NCBI GenBank assembly: GCA_036365145.1
Contig: JAEOAD010000048.1
Coordinates: 12,286,501-12,350,500 of the forward strand
Source: Orientallactaga sibirica
Taxonomy: Eukaryota; Chordata; Mammalia; Rodentia; Dipodidae
Direction: 5' to 3'
Length of the DNA: 64,000 nt
This document shows, piece by piece, positions 32,022-42,800 of the stretch (within the stretch, counting starts at the first letter, position 1; every line of letters starts with the position of its first letter). Below the pieces are notes generated by a model. The model was not told the origin of the DNA, searched no databases, and saw only the letters and a list, made by a program, of their open reading frames with translations. The translations under genes were made by a program, and so were the position numbers.

Positions 32022-32369
32022 ATTGCTGTTGTTACCTTCTTGTTGCTGGGACAAAGCACTTGACCAAAAACAACTGATGGGAGAAAAGTTTTTATTTTGG
32101 CTTAGTTTTGAGGGGAAGCTTCATGATGGCAGGGAAAGCATGGCAGGAACAGAGGCTGGGCATCACCTCCTTGCCAATAGCCAGGGGAAAACAGCAGCAG
32201 GAGAGTGAGCCGAGCTGGCCCTGGCAAACTGGGAGCTAATCAACCTCAGAGTCGGCCCCCAGTGAAACACCTCCTCCAGTAAGGCTCCACCACCCACATT
32301 TCTACCAGCTGGGCATCTAGTATTCAAAGCACAGGCGTTTATGGGAAGCATCTGATTCAAACCACCACA
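32022..32369 (-). mobile_element. MT-like ERVL-MaLR LTR
   Basis: Uninterrupted reversed copy sharing 'aggggaagcttcatgatggcagg', 'atcacctccttgcca', 'aacacctcctccagtaaggc' and 'ttcaaaccaccaca' with the copies at 10.3 and 28.5 kb. Confidence 0.87.
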
Positions 32370-32688
32370 GACTTGGAGAAAGTTGTGAGGAGGAGGGGTC
32401 TGCGTAGGCTCCTACCAAGTAAACAGGATATAGTTGAGATGAGACCTACCCTTCCCTGGAAGTACCCAGCCTCCACACAAGAGCCCCTCTGGATGGTGGG
32501 GCCAGTGACATAAGGTCTGAAGGCTGCTTCCATTCAAGTCTTCATTTTGAGAATGCTATATGCATCTTTCCAAGTTCATGTGCTGAGAATTTGATCCCCA
32601 AAACTACAGTGTTGGGAGGTAGGGCCTAATGAGAAGCGATTGTTAGGTCGTGAGGACAGATCCCTGAGAAAGAGATTGATGCACTAGA

Positions 32689-32829
32689 CGTGGTGGTGCA
32701 TACCTTTAATCCCAGCACTCAGGAGGCGGAGGTAGGAGGATCGCCCTGAGTTCTAGGCCACCCTGAGACTACATTGTGAATTCCAGGTCAGCCTGGGCTA
32801 AAGTGAGGCCCTACCTCAGGAAGAAAAAG
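32689..32829 (+). mobile_element. B1 SINE inside the LTR
   Basis: Flanked by agattgatgc before (32678-32687) and ggattgatgc after (about 32835-32844). Confidence 0.93.
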
Positions 32830-32903
32830 AAACTGGATTGATGCTATTATCATGACACTAGTCTAGTTATCACAAGAATGGGCTCCTTAGAAATGCAAGT
32901 TTG

Positions 32904-33119
32904 GGGCTAGGGAAATGGTTTAGTGGTTAAGGCATTTGGCTGAGAAGACTAAGGACTCCTGTGATTCCCCAGGACCCATGTGAGCCAGATGCACAAAGGG
33001 GCACATGCGTCTGGAGTTCGTTTGCAGTGGTTGGAGGCCCTGGCACACCCATTCTCTCTTTCTTTCTGCATTCCCCCCCACAAATAAATAAAAATAAATA
33101 AAATATTTTTTAAAAAAAA
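32904..33119 (+). mobile_element. DIP SINE inside the LTR, with TSD
   Basis: TSD agaaatgcaagttt at 32890-32903 and 33120-33133. Confidence 0.95.
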
Positions 33120-33312
33120 AGAAATGCAAGTTTGACACACTCTGGTACGCAGCCTTCCCCTCTTCTGCCATGGGAAGAAGCAGCAAGATGCCAGTCCCTG
33201 AACCTCAGGCTTTCAGCCTCCTAACCTGTGAGAAATCAATGTGTTCTCCTTGTAAATGACTCGCTCCATCTGTGGCGTTGTATACTACAGCAACACAAAA
33301 TGTCTGAGACAG

Positions 33313-33785
33313 AGGGCTTCGGGGAGCGGAGGCCTGCTGAAGAAGTTTCGTAATAACAAGATGAAGCAGTTGTGTCAAAGTCACGAGGCCGTTTGTGAGC
33401 CTGGGACTTACCTCTGGGTCTTCAGCATGCCCAACGTATGTGTTGAACCAATGTGACATTTGTAAGGTGAGCCGGAAAGAAGAGGAAAATGTGACCTGGT
33501 TTAAATCCATTGTCTATTCCTCATTGCAGGAGGAAGCTGATGGTTCTAACTCCCATGTGAACAACATGCTCCACAGTCACCAAGTCACAAAGTCATCTCA
33601 GGCTGATGGTTTCTTGACATTTCCCAGTAAATACTAAGCATTTAAAGCCATGTGAGTTGAAATAATTTTTTGCTCCCATTTCATAAGCAAATTAATTCAA
33701 TGTGATGATATGAAACAAAACGATGCCTGTCTTCTGTGCCTGATCACCGTCCTAGAGGCTTGCTCCTCCCCTCTCTATGTTCATT
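33313..33785. other. No gene seen
   Basis: Unassigned sequence. Frames up to 80 codons are unrecognised. Confidence 0.4.
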
Positions 33786-33787
33786 CA

Positions 33788-34335
33788 TGGTCAATGTGAT
33801 GGTCAAGTTCTGTGGGCAACTTGATCAGGTTAGGAATCCACAGACTCTTGGACGAGTCTCTGAAGTTGCTCCCAAGAAGGATTGGCTGAAGGAGGAGTCC
33901 TTCCTCCAGAGGGAGCCCTTCCACTATAGTGGGTGGCCCACCCAGAGGGGGGCTTTATGTAAGGAAGCTCCAAGAGGAGAGAAAGCCCCTTTTCCTTCCC
34001 ACCTGGCTGCAAGCACTGCTGGCTGGTGAGTGCCTTCACCTGCACATGCATCTACTCTGTCCGGCTGTCCTTCCCTCAGCACTGGAACCAAGTTTCCTCA
34101 GCCTTCCAGCGTGGACTGAAGAGCAGCATCTCTCCAAGATGACTTCAGGCCTTCAGTGCTGGATCGGGACTGCTGAGGCATCCAGCCTCCTGCACTGAGC
34201 AGCTCCTGGGTTCCTTGACTCTCAAGCCAACCGACTGCTGTTGTAGGACTGTTGTAAGCTAACCCAATGTATTTCCTTTTTAATACAATTCATTCTCTCG
34301 GTTCTGTTCCGCTAGAGAATTCTGACTAAAACAGT
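33788..34335 (+). mobile_element. ERVL-type LTR (MLT2-like)
   Basis: 'gtcaatgtgatggtcaagttc', 'tcccaagaaggattggctgaagg', 'agtgggtggccc', 'gttctgttccgctagagaattctgactaaaaca' end. The final block is the hallmark of several ERVL LTRs. Family from memory. Confidence 0.65.
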
Positions 34336-34503
34336 CATGTTTCCTAAGTTTGCTTCCCAAGCCACCTAGTGTCAAGAGTTCCTACAATGAATGAATGCTT
34401 AGTTACCAACATGTGCCAAAAGGCTATGCACCAGAAATAACAGCAATATCACACATACAAGGCTAAGAGAATGTTAACAGTATAAACATCAGTAAAGACA
34501 ACG

Positions 34504-34886
34504 TGGGCTGCAGAGATGACTTAGCAGGTAAGGAGCTTGTCTGCAAAGCCAAAGGACCCAGGTTCAATTCCCCAGGACCCATGTAAGCCAGATGCACATG
34601 GTGGCACATGAGTGTGGACTTTGGTTGGTTCGTTGGTTGGTTGGTTGGTTGGTTTTTTCAAGGTAGGGTTTCACTGTAGCTCAGGCTGACCTGAAATTCA
34701 CTGTGTAGGCTCAGGGTAGCCTTGAACTCCTGGTAATCCTCCTACCTCTGCCTCCCAAGTGCTGGGAATAAAGGCATGTGCCACCATGCCCAGCTGTGTT
34801 GAGATTTTGTTTGCAGTGGCTAGAGGCTCTGGCATGCCCATTCTCTCTCTCTCCCTCTCTCAAATAAATAAAAATAAAATAAATAC
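34504..34886 (+). mobile_element. DIP SINE split by a B1
   Basis: Head and body at 34504-34621, remainder ('ttgtttgcagtggctagagg' to tail) at 34796-34886. An outer target like acaacgtg / acaatgtg is visible. Confidence 0.93.
34622..34795 (-). mobile_element. B1 SINE nested in a DIP
   Basis: (GGTT)n-modified tail, then reversed B1 ending 'gccaccatgcccagct'. It is younger than the host DIP. Confidence 0.94.
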
Positions 34887-35082
34887 AATGTGAACTTGTG
34901 CAGAAAGAGGATCATGTTAATTCATATAATCAAAGGGCAGCAGCTCCTCCCCCGGCCCAGCCTCAGCAACTACTGCACTAAGGACTCAAGTTGGGACAGA
35001 ACCTTCCCATTGATTTTACCCACCATTCACTTCCCTGTGCATTTTGGCCTCGTTCTCACCAAACAATGGTATTGTGCGACTT

Positions 35083-35630
35083 TGCTCATTGTTGTGACAG
35101 AAGTAAGTCAAGAAAGGAAGGGTTTGCTTTGACTCATGGTATGAGGGGACAGTCCACCATGACTGGGAAAGTCATGGGGTCACGAGTGAGAGGCAGCCAG
35201 TCACACTCAATGCAGTCAGGAAGCAGAGGAAAATGAATGCTGGCGCCCATGTGCTTTCTACCTTGTATTCGGTCCATGGTAGGGTGCCTACCCCTCCCCC
35301 ACATTCAGGGTGAGTCTTCCCTCCTCAGTTAAATTTTTCTGGAAATACTCTCACAGGCATGCCCAGAGGTGGGTTTTTATGCTTATTCTATTTTTTTTAT
35401 TTTTATTTTTTAGAGAGAAAGATAATTAGCACACCAGGGCCTTACGCCACCTAGTGGGCATGTGTGACCTTGCACTTGCCTCACCTTTGTGGGTCTGGCT
35501 AACATGGTGTCTGGAGAGTTGAACAGGGGTCCTGAGGCTTGGCAGGCAAGTGCCATAACCGCTAAGCCACCTCTCCAGCCCTCATGCTGATTCTATATCC
35601 AGTCAGTTACAATGAAGATGAACCATCACA
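35083..35630 (-). mobile_element. ORR1-like LTR split by a DIP
   Basis: 'tcattgttgtgacagaagtaag', 'gggtttgctttgactcatgg', 'cattcagggtgagtcttccctcc', 'aaatactctcacaggcatgcccag', then after the SINE 'ccagtcagttacaatgaagatga'. The same order is seen at 36335-37210. Confidence 0.65.
35401..35582 (-). mobile_element. DIP SINE, long form, inside the LTR
   Basis: TSD atgcttattctat / atgctgattctat flanks it. The extra segment has cgccacctagtgggca at 35445-35460, CTCF-like on the minus strand. Confidence 0.93.
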
Positions 35631-35689
35631 GGGGGTGAACTCATTTCCCCAGGAGACAGAGAATCTGACCATTGCTGTAACCGGCTTTC

Positions 35690-36032
35690 CCATATCCCAC
35701 GAAGGCCCATGTGTACGGAGTTTGATTCCAGGTGTGGCCCTGGAAGATGGTAGAGACTTGGAAGTAAGGCCTAGTGGGAGGTCTCCAGGTTACTAGGGGA
35801 AGCCCCTAAATGGAGAGTGGGGCACAAGTCCATTTCTCAATCTGTCTGTTTTGCTTCCAGCCATGAGGTGAGCAGTTTGCTCTGCCACCCGCTCCCACCA
35901 CCAGCACAGGCCAAAGGAAACAGGACTAACGGACATAGACTGGAGTGTCCAAGAGTGTGGGTCAAAGTCAACCTGTTTTACTTCAACTTGATCACCTCAA
36001 GTGTTGCACAGTGATGGAAGGTTAACACAACT
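35690..36032 (+). mobile_element. Possible ERVL-MaLR LTR relic
   Basis: 'tggaagtaaggcctagtgggagg', 'agccatgaggtgagcagtttgctctgccac' and 'tgatggaaggttaacacaac' end resemble an old MaLR LTR order. Confidence 0.5.
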
Positions 36033-36334
36033 GTTATAGCTTCCAGATTCTTCTCCGTCCCTAGGAAGGAAACATCCACTTTTCCCACCAGCTACAGTTA
36101 AAATAGATCTTAGAGAGGGGCAGTGGTTGGTCAAGACAGATCTGGGGTCCACCTCAAGACTGGGGTCAGGGAAATGGAGACTTGGAAAGGAGTCATGGGA
36201 CCTAAAACAGGTCCATGAGAGAAGGGGTCCTGGAAGAACACCCAGGATTTCATGTTAGCCATGTTGCCAATTAAAGGGCATGTGCAGCAGCATTGGTGAA
36301 GGTGAGCCCACCAGGTCTGTTGCTCTCTAGGTGC
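36033..36334. other. No gene seen
   Basis: Unassigned sequence. Confidence 0.4.
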
Positions 36335-36375
36335 CTTTATGCACTGCTTTTCTCATTACTGTGACAAAATTCCTA

Positions 36376-36541
36376 GCCAAGTGCAGGGCGTGGTGGCACA
36401 TGCCTTTAATCCCAGCACTCGGGAGGCAGAGGTAGGAGGATTGCTGAGAGTTCAAAGCCACCCTGAGACTACATAGTGAATTCCAGGTCAGCCTGGACTA
36501 GTGTAAGACCCTACCTCAAAAAACAAAACAAAACAAAACAA
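36376..36541 (+). mobile_element. B1 SINE in the outer LTR
   Basis: gacaaaattccta before and acaaaaaattccta after mark the target. (AAAAC)n tail. Confidence 0.94.
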
Positions 36542-36589
36542 AAAATTCCTAAAAAAAAAAAAAAAAAAAAATGTAAGGAAGGAAGGTTT

Positions 36590-36947
36590 TGTGGCTTGAA
36601 TGTGAATGTTTATATCCCATAGCCTCAGGGAGTTTTGATCAAGATTGAGTTTGCAACTTGAGTCTCCAACAGGTGGAGCCCTGCTGGGGAAGAGGTGTCA
36701 GTGGGGGGCGTGGATCATGCGGTCCAGCCCTACTGGGTGTGTATGGAGAGCCAAGCTAAGCTCTCCCCTTCCATGTTTGCTTGGCTATTAGGTGATCTCT
36801 CTCTGCCATGGATCTATGGAAGTAAGCCAGCTTCTTCCTACATGGATGGTGTTCACCTGGACTCTGTAAGCCTGAAATAAATCCTGCCCTCCCATAAGCT
36901 GCTTCTGGTTATGTGTTTGTCCCAGCAATGCAAAAGTAACTGCAGCA
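36590..36947 (+). mobile_element. MT-like LTR nested in the outer LTR
   Basis: Starts TGTGGCTTGAATGTGAATG and ends near 'caaaagtaactgcagca', with 'gaaataaatcctgcc' poly-A signal block. It interrupts 'aggaaggttt..atttggctcacagttt' of the outer LTR. Confidence 0.8.
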
Positions 36948-37380
36948 GGACCATTTAATTTGGCTCACAGTTTGAGGATACAACGGTCCACTATGGCAGG
37001 GAAGGTCACGCTGTGTCCATAGTCAGGGAGCAGAGTGCTGTGAGGGCTGGTGCTCAGTTTGCTTTTTCTTTCTTATTGACTTTCTCATTGATGCCACCCA
37101 TATTCTGGGTGGGTCTTCCCTCCACAGTGCAGCGTCTCTGGAAATACCCTCACAGACATGCCCAGAGTGGTAATTCTCAATCCAGTCACGTCGACACTAA
37201 AGATTAAACATCCCAGTGGCCCTGCCTGGTTTCTGGGTCTCTGCTTCCAGCTGCCTTAGATTCCTGTCACGCACAAGACTCCACTTCTTCCTTCTACTCC
37301 TTGAGTCAGTCCCCGCCCCCTACCCTCTCTTCCAGGTCCTCTGAAGTCATAGATGTCTATAGTTGAAAATTCAGGCTTCT

Positions 37381-37561
37381 GGCCAGAGAGGTGGCTTAAC
37401 AGTTAAGGCACAGGCCTGCAAAGCCTAAGGACCCTGGTTCTATTCTCCAGGTCCCACATAAGCCAGATGCACAAGGGGGCATACACATCTGGAGTTCGTT
37501 TACAGCGGCTACAGGCCCTGGTGTGCCCATTCTCACTCTCTCTCTCCCTCTCTGTCTCAAA

Positions 37562-37596
<35 letters not shown>

Positions 37597-37643
37597 AATA
37601 TTTAAAAAGAAAGAAAGAAAAACAAAAAAAACTTAAAAAGAAA
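37381..37643 (+). mobile_element. DIP SINE, serial-insertion site
   Basis: Target gaaaattcaggcttct (37365-37380) and gaaatttcagcctttc (37644-37659). Tail of nine AAAT units. Confidence 0.94.
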
Positions 37644-37659
37644 GAAATTTCAGCCTTTC

Positions 37660-37873
37660 AGGCTGGAGAGATGGCTGCCTGCAAAGCCAAAGGACCCAGG
37701 TTCTATTCCCCAGCACCCATGTAAGCCAGATGCACAAGGAGGCCCATGCATCTGGAGTTCATTTGCTGTGGCTGGAGGCCCTGGTGTGCCCATTCTCTCA
37801 CTCTCTCTCTAACTTCTTTCTGTCTCTCAAATAAATAAATAAATAAATAAAATATATTTTAAAAAGAAAGAAA
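37660..37873 (+). mobile_element. DIP SINE with A-box deletion, same target
   Basis: 'gagatggctgcctgcaaagcc' shows loss of about 20 bases including the 3' half of the A box. The third target copy is gaaaattcagcctttc at 37874-37889. Confidence 0.94.
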
Positions 37874-37890
37874 GAAAATTCAGCCTTTCT

Positions 37891-40147
37891 TCAAGTGAAC
37901 TTTAGTCAGACAGACACAACAATGAGAGCTGACGAGAGAGCTATCTAAAGACCTTGGAAACCTGCAGCTTGGAGATGTAAGGTATAGGTAAAATCAGATT
38001 AGATTAGGTTCGATCGTTCACCAGGAGTGCCTTGACGCATCCCCCGCCTGGCCAAGGGTAGTAAGTCGTCAGTCATTGTCATCCAGCTCCAGCGGTTAGG
38101 CCTTGGCCACGGGCAGTCCTGTCTGCTTAGGAAAGGGCTTTGCCAAGGACAGAACACTCACCATGGAGGCACAGGACAATGAGCTGTGAAGTGTGTTTTC
38201 CGTTTTAAATACAACCAGAGCCTGCCCTGCTAGAGCAACTCTTTTAAATCCCCTGGCACCACTGGTACCTAACTGAGCCCAGATTCCTGAATGCAGGCTG
38301 CAGCCCTGGCTTGTTTATCACTGGTCCCCCACAGCCAGCTCTGGTCCTCTGTACACATGTCCACTGAATTCTGCCGAGCTCAGCCACCCAGGCTCTCCCT
38401 GACTCCAGCCTGCAGCCACAACAGGACCTCCCTGTAGCTAACGGTACGTCTTTCTCTCTGCGATGCTGTGTAACACAGCAGGGCTTACATGTCTGGTTGT
38501 GTGGCCAATAGAAAATCCCACCATGCTTTTACCATTAGCTCACTGCTCCTGTCTAGGCTGGCTCCAACCCCGAGCAAGGCTGAAGCGCTCACTCAGACAG
38601 CCAGCGCTATTTCCCTGGGTGCCCCTCCCACCAAGCCCTACATAGGAGAATTTGAAAGTGTCACAACATGAACGGGGACCCAGATGGCATAGTTGATCCT
38701 CTATCCCTGCTGAGGGGGTTCCCAGTGTCATCTTTGTATACAGGGCGGGTGGATGCACTGAGAAACTACTCCTGCACCCCAAGCGTCTCCAGCCCCCCTG
38801 GATCTGTGGGTGCAGGCTGGAAGGGCTTGGGAAGCCAGGTTTGATGCAAGCGGCCATGTAATACAAGGACCCTTGTCAGCCTGAAGGAGATAGCATGTCA
38901 AGCCCAGCACTGAGCCGGGAGGCCAGTCGTTTATTGGGTGTTTCCACTAAAGATGCAGAGCCCAAGGGCTCCCCGGAGGTCTCTCCACCACAAATAACAG
39001 CACACGCTCATCTGGCTGCGTTTGCACTTTTCAGCTATTAGGCAGATCCTCCTTATCCTCCCAGCATTCAGCTCAAAATCAAAGCTGTGAGTACAGCCAG
39101 ATGCAGACAGACGGAAAGGCACTGCCTAGCCTCAGAGAATTGTGCCCAGCTTTGGGCACAGAATGCCTCTGCAGCTGTAGGCACAAGTGTGCTTTTCTTT
39201 TAAACCACGGGCCTGGAATGTGCCCTCTGATGATGATTACAGACCAAAGCAACAGTCAGTCAAGTGATGGAAACCAGGCCCACGCTGAGCCAGGCTGCAG
39301 ACAACTGTGACCTAATGAGATCCAGAAGCATCGCGCTGCTATCTGGCAGGTCCCGGGGGAGGGGGAAACAGGCACTGTTCTGAGGCTCCCTGCCCCAGGG
39401 TGCATGCTTGGTGCCTCCCACCATCGGACCCTAGAGCTTCTTCAGTGTTCCACAGTTAGCCTGATCCCCATCCAGGAGTCTTGTGTGAGTGACAGAAAGG
39501 GGTAGGCTATATAGTTTGTCCCAAGACCTTTTCCCCAGCTCACACCATGACCAACCTGCACCTCAGTCTCCCGCTTCTCTCATTGCCACACTGTGCACAT
39601 AAAATACAAACAAGTTTATTCTCTTTGCGCTTGATGGAATGATGTCTTCCTTCCATACGTAATTAGGCTCCATGATAACGTGCCTGTAATAATGTAAGAT
39701 CAGTTGGATATGTGAGGGGACTCAGCCCAGCTTTCAGCGCAGACTCGCTCCATCATCCCACCTACCTCATAGTAACATTAGCCTATTTTTAGAGAAGGAA
39801 CTGTTTGGTTTCTACTTAGGAATTTACGGTACTTATTAAGTACTCTAAGTATGCATAAAAATGTGTAAAACTTACAGAGCCACCCTCAACCTGCTGCCAG
39901 GGACACTTTGGTGTGACGCAGCTGCTAAAATCATTTCAGTCTTAATTTTAAATGCCAGCAGGTCATTGTCACTAGTCAGTGGTCCCCAACATGGAGGGCA
40001 ACAATTAAAGGGGGTGAGCTAGGCCTATAGTATAGCATTCAGTCCATTGCAGGTGGGGGTGAGTGGTAGAAAGCGGCTCACCCAAAAAGCAGAGAGGCAG
40101 GCCATTTGTTCTGGTCCCCACTGGACCAGAGCTGCCCTTGTTAAGAA
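37891..40147. other. Repeat-poor island of 2.2 kb, no gene seen
   Basis: The longest stretch here without a recognised young repeat. Frames of 60-108 codons have no domain I recognise. AT-rich text near 39600-39960 looks unlike its surroundings and could be conserved noncoding DNA; this is only an impression. Confidence 0.4.
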
Positions 40148-40290
40148 GCTGCCTCTTGTGTGAGTGCGATGGTTCACCCCTATAATCCTAGCACTTGGGG
40201 GGCTGAAGTAGGAGGATCACTGGGAGTTCAAGTCCAGCCTGGTCAATCCGGGCTGGAGTGAGACGTTGCCTCAAAATAAAAACTAAAGAA
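40148..40290 (+). mobile_element. B1 SINE, diverged
   Basis: 'gtgcgatggttcacccctat' to 'gagacgttgcctcaaaa'. Its tail has grown into the polypurine tract that follows. Confidence 0.88.
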
Positions 40291-40363
40291 GAAGAGGAAG
40301 AAAAGGAAGAGGAGGAGGAGGAAGAGGAGAAAGAAAAAGAGGAGGAAGAGGAAGAGGAGGAGG
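40284..40363 (+). repeat. Polypurine (GAA/GAG)n tract
   Basis: About 75 bases of almost pure purine. Frames through it (poly-Glu or poly-Ser) are artefacts. Confidence 0.96.
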
Positions 40364-40611
40364 TAAATATGGTTCTTATGTTTCTCCTGGTGGATGAGGC
40401 AACAGCTCCGGACATATCTGTTCCCTCAAAGCACAACTGTATTTTGTAGCAGCATCTGCCTGCACCATGGAAAGAGCCATTGGTCCTGAGGGATGGAGTG
40501 TTCTTGAGTGGTTGGGGACTTGCCTGTCACTCTCCTTGCGCAGTGACATCGTCAGGGATATGAACTCTGCACATAGGGTTTGTTTCTAGGGGAGGCTTGT
40601 CACAATTCAAG

Positions 40612-40726
40612 AGTCAAAGAACTGCAATTCCTGAACATGAAAGAAAGGATCACCGTGAGTTCAAGGCCACCCTGAGACTACATAGTTTCCAGGTCAGCCT
40701 GGTCAAAGATGAGACCCTTCCAGCCG

Positions 40727-40762
<36 letters not shown>

Positions 40763-40793
40763 GTCAAAGAACTGTAATTGGAACATGAAAGAA
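40612..40793 (+). mobile_element. 5'-truncated B1 between long direct repeats
   Basis: B1 text from 'aggatcaccgtgagttcaagg' to a poly-A run (40728-40760). It lies between two copies of a 32-34 base segment starting gtcaaagaactg, at 40612-40645 and 40762-40793. Confidence 0.85.
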
Positions 40794-40966
40794 AAGCCTT
40801 TAATCCCAGCACTCAGCACAAAAGATGTGGCAGAAGTAGGCCTTTAATCCCAGGATAGGATGAGTTCAAGGCTACCCTGAGACTACAGAGTGAATTCCGG
40901 GTCAGCCTGAGCTAGAGTGAGACCCTACCTTGAAAAACCTAAATAAATAAATAAATAAATAAATAA
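40794..40966 (+). mobile_element. B1 SINE, rearranged
   Basis: 'cctttaatccca' appears twice (40798 and 40841), with intervening non-B1 text, then a normal B1 end and (AAAT)n tail. Confidence 0.85.
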
Positions 40967-41067
40967 TGACTTCCAAGAGGACCCATCGCTGATGAGGGGA
41001 GAAGGGAGGAAGGGCCTGATGACACAATGAATATTCTGCAGACTTGTCAGGAAACAATTCATAGCAG

Positions 41068-41226
41068 TGCTGGAGAGATGGCTTAATGATTAAGGTGCTT
41101 GCCTGCAAAGCCTAAGGACCCAGGTTCGATTCCCCAGAACCCATGTAAACCAGATGCACAAGGTGGCCCATGCATCTGGAATTCGTCTGCGGTGGCTAGA
41201 GGCCCTGGTGCGCCCATTCTCTCTCT
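41068..41226 (+). mobile_element. DIP SINE, 3' truncated (unit 1)
   Basis: Head 'gtgctggagagatggcttaatg' to 'cgcccattctctctc'. No tail; unique DNA follows. Confidence 0.9.
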
Positions 41227-42016
41227 GGGCCCTCAGCCTAGGGTTTAAAAGCTTGGCGCATCTTTTACCTTTTATATTGTGACCGATGAAATGTCTGCCC
41301 CAAGGAAATAGCTATCATTAACTGAGCACTTCCTGTGTGAAGGTATTTATGTTTATAGGTATTGGTTTACCAAATAACAGTAAGGAAATCAACACTCAAA
41401 AGATGTAAGTGACCCTCAGCGTCCTGAGCCAAGTGCAGAAAGCATCGTGGTTGGTCAAGCCTGGCTCAAGAGTTGGCTCCCGTCGCAGCCCCTGCTGACA
41501 GCCTGAAGACCTGGAATCCCTTTCCTCTGTGCCCCGGTGTGCCCTGTACACGGGGAAGCTGGATATTCGGTGCTGAAACAAGACAATCAGCCACCCCCCA
41601 AGGGAACATGGACTCAAGAGCAGTGAGACAGGCCGTGGCTCAGAGAGCAATGCAGACGTCACGGAGGAAGGGAGACAGTGTCCCCAACCCGCAAGGACAA
41701 GCCACAGCTCAGAGTTCCTGCTCCGAGGAACGACAGGAGAGGCTGTCGGAAGGGACATCCCGTTCTCATTCTCACTGAGAGTAAATGCAAGCTTTTCCCA
41801 GGTTTCAGAGGAGCTTTAGTGTCCAGGCCAGGACACGGTCAAGGTCATGGGGATGGAGTGGACTTTGTGAGGCATTAGAGGAGAAAACCAAATCCGGATG
41901 AATGCTCTCAGACTATCCATATGGGATTCCATGTCTATAGGATTCATCCTCACCAATGCTCCTTCCTCTCTGAGAAGGCTTCAGGACCTACATCTCCATG
42001 GGACTTAGAGTAACCC
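41227..42016. other. Unique part of unit 1, no gene seen
   Basis: No recognised repeat except possible MIR text near 41315-41345 ('taactgagcacttcctgtgtg'). Open frames up to 120 codons recur in unit 2 only because the DNA is duplicated. Confidence 0.5.
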
Positions 42017-42033
42017 ACGCCCCCTGCTGGGGA
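42017..42033 (-). promoter_or_regulatory. Strong CTCF-like motif (unit 1)
   Basis: Minus strand reads tccccagcagggggcgtg, an excellent fit to the CTCF core. It lies in non-SINE sequence. Binding is inferred only. Confidence 0.6.
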
Positions 42034-42734
42034 TGGAGTCAAAGCCTCTGACCCAGACTGCTCACCACCACACTCAAAGCCACTCCAAGGAGAAGAAAGA
42101 GGAACGGATGCACCTTCCGTTTTCCTTTCCTGCCTGCTGTTGGAACCTTACGTTTCAACCTAGCTGGGCTGTCCTGGCTGGCCACTTTGAATCTGGATAT
42201 ATTTCTCCATAGAAGAAGCTATAAGTGGGACCACTCCATCCGTGTTCCAGCAGCCTGGCCCCTATGGTGTGGCCTGGTGCTCTGCTGGGTGGGCTGGTGG
42301 CTGGAGGGAGGTGCAGGAACTTGGGGCAGTTCCCATGGCAGCATACAAGAAGGCAACAACAGCATGGGGTGGGGGTGCTGTTCAGGGACCTCAGAGAAGA
42401 ATGCTTTGTGAGTGGCCAGTTCCCATGGCAACTCCAGCAGCCAGAGCCAAGTAGCCAAGGCCAGAATGCCTATGGCTGCCACCTGGCGTGGAACACCTTT
42501 CCAAATGGGGTATTTCTAGTACAAGCATGCCCCAAATGGCTCTGCTCTCATTCCCTGCAGACATTTTCTGAGCATGTGCATGGGATCCTGGGAGAAAGAC
42601 ACAGCCACCCTGGCAGGACTCCCACCTGAACCTTCACCTATTGCACAGAGGAATAGTGCCCATGCCAACCAACGAGGCGGAAGCCAGAAAGGGGGACGGG
42701 AATTCTGGACTTCCCCAACTGTTTTGAGAGGCAG
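42034..42734. other. Unique part of unit 1, no gene seen
   Basis: The 134-codon frame at 42225-42629 is duplicated intact in unit 2 but has no recognised domain. The copies are too similar for this to suggest selection. Confidence 0.45.
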
Positions 42735-42800
42735 TCAGGGAAATATGTCACAGATAAGGAAACGGAGGCTCAGAGAGTGACCCAAATCCACAACCGTGCC
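42735..42800 (-). mobile_element. MIR SINE relic (unit 1)
   Basis: 'cagataaggaaacggaggctcagagagtgacc' in pieces is the MIR core in reverse. Confidence 0.7.

Larger units (their letters stand above)
32570..33312 (+). mobile_element. MST/MLT1-like LTR split by a B1 and a DIP
   Basis: 'catgtgctgagaatttgatccccaa', 'agtgttgggaggtagggcctaatg', then after the insertions 'ctctggtacgcagccttcccc', 'tctgccatggga' and 'tatactacagcaacacaaaatgtctgagacaga'. The order matches a MaLR LTR of the MST/MLT1 group. Confidence 0.8.
36335..37210 (-). mobile_element. ORR1-like LTR holding a B1 and a second LTR
   Basis: Outer element text lies at 36335-36375, about 36572-36589 and 36948-37210 ('catattctgggtgggtcttccctcc', 'ggaaataccctcacagacatgcccag', 'cacgtcgacactaaagatta'). 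Confidence 0.7.

Noticed and set aside
40188..40449. Poly-Glu / poly-Ser frames
   Set aside because: Translation of the polypurine tract, not a protein.
42225..42629. 134-codon frame repeated at 45910-46314
   Set aside because: Its recurrence is due to the tandem duplication. There is no recognised domain, and the opposite strand and other frames are also open.
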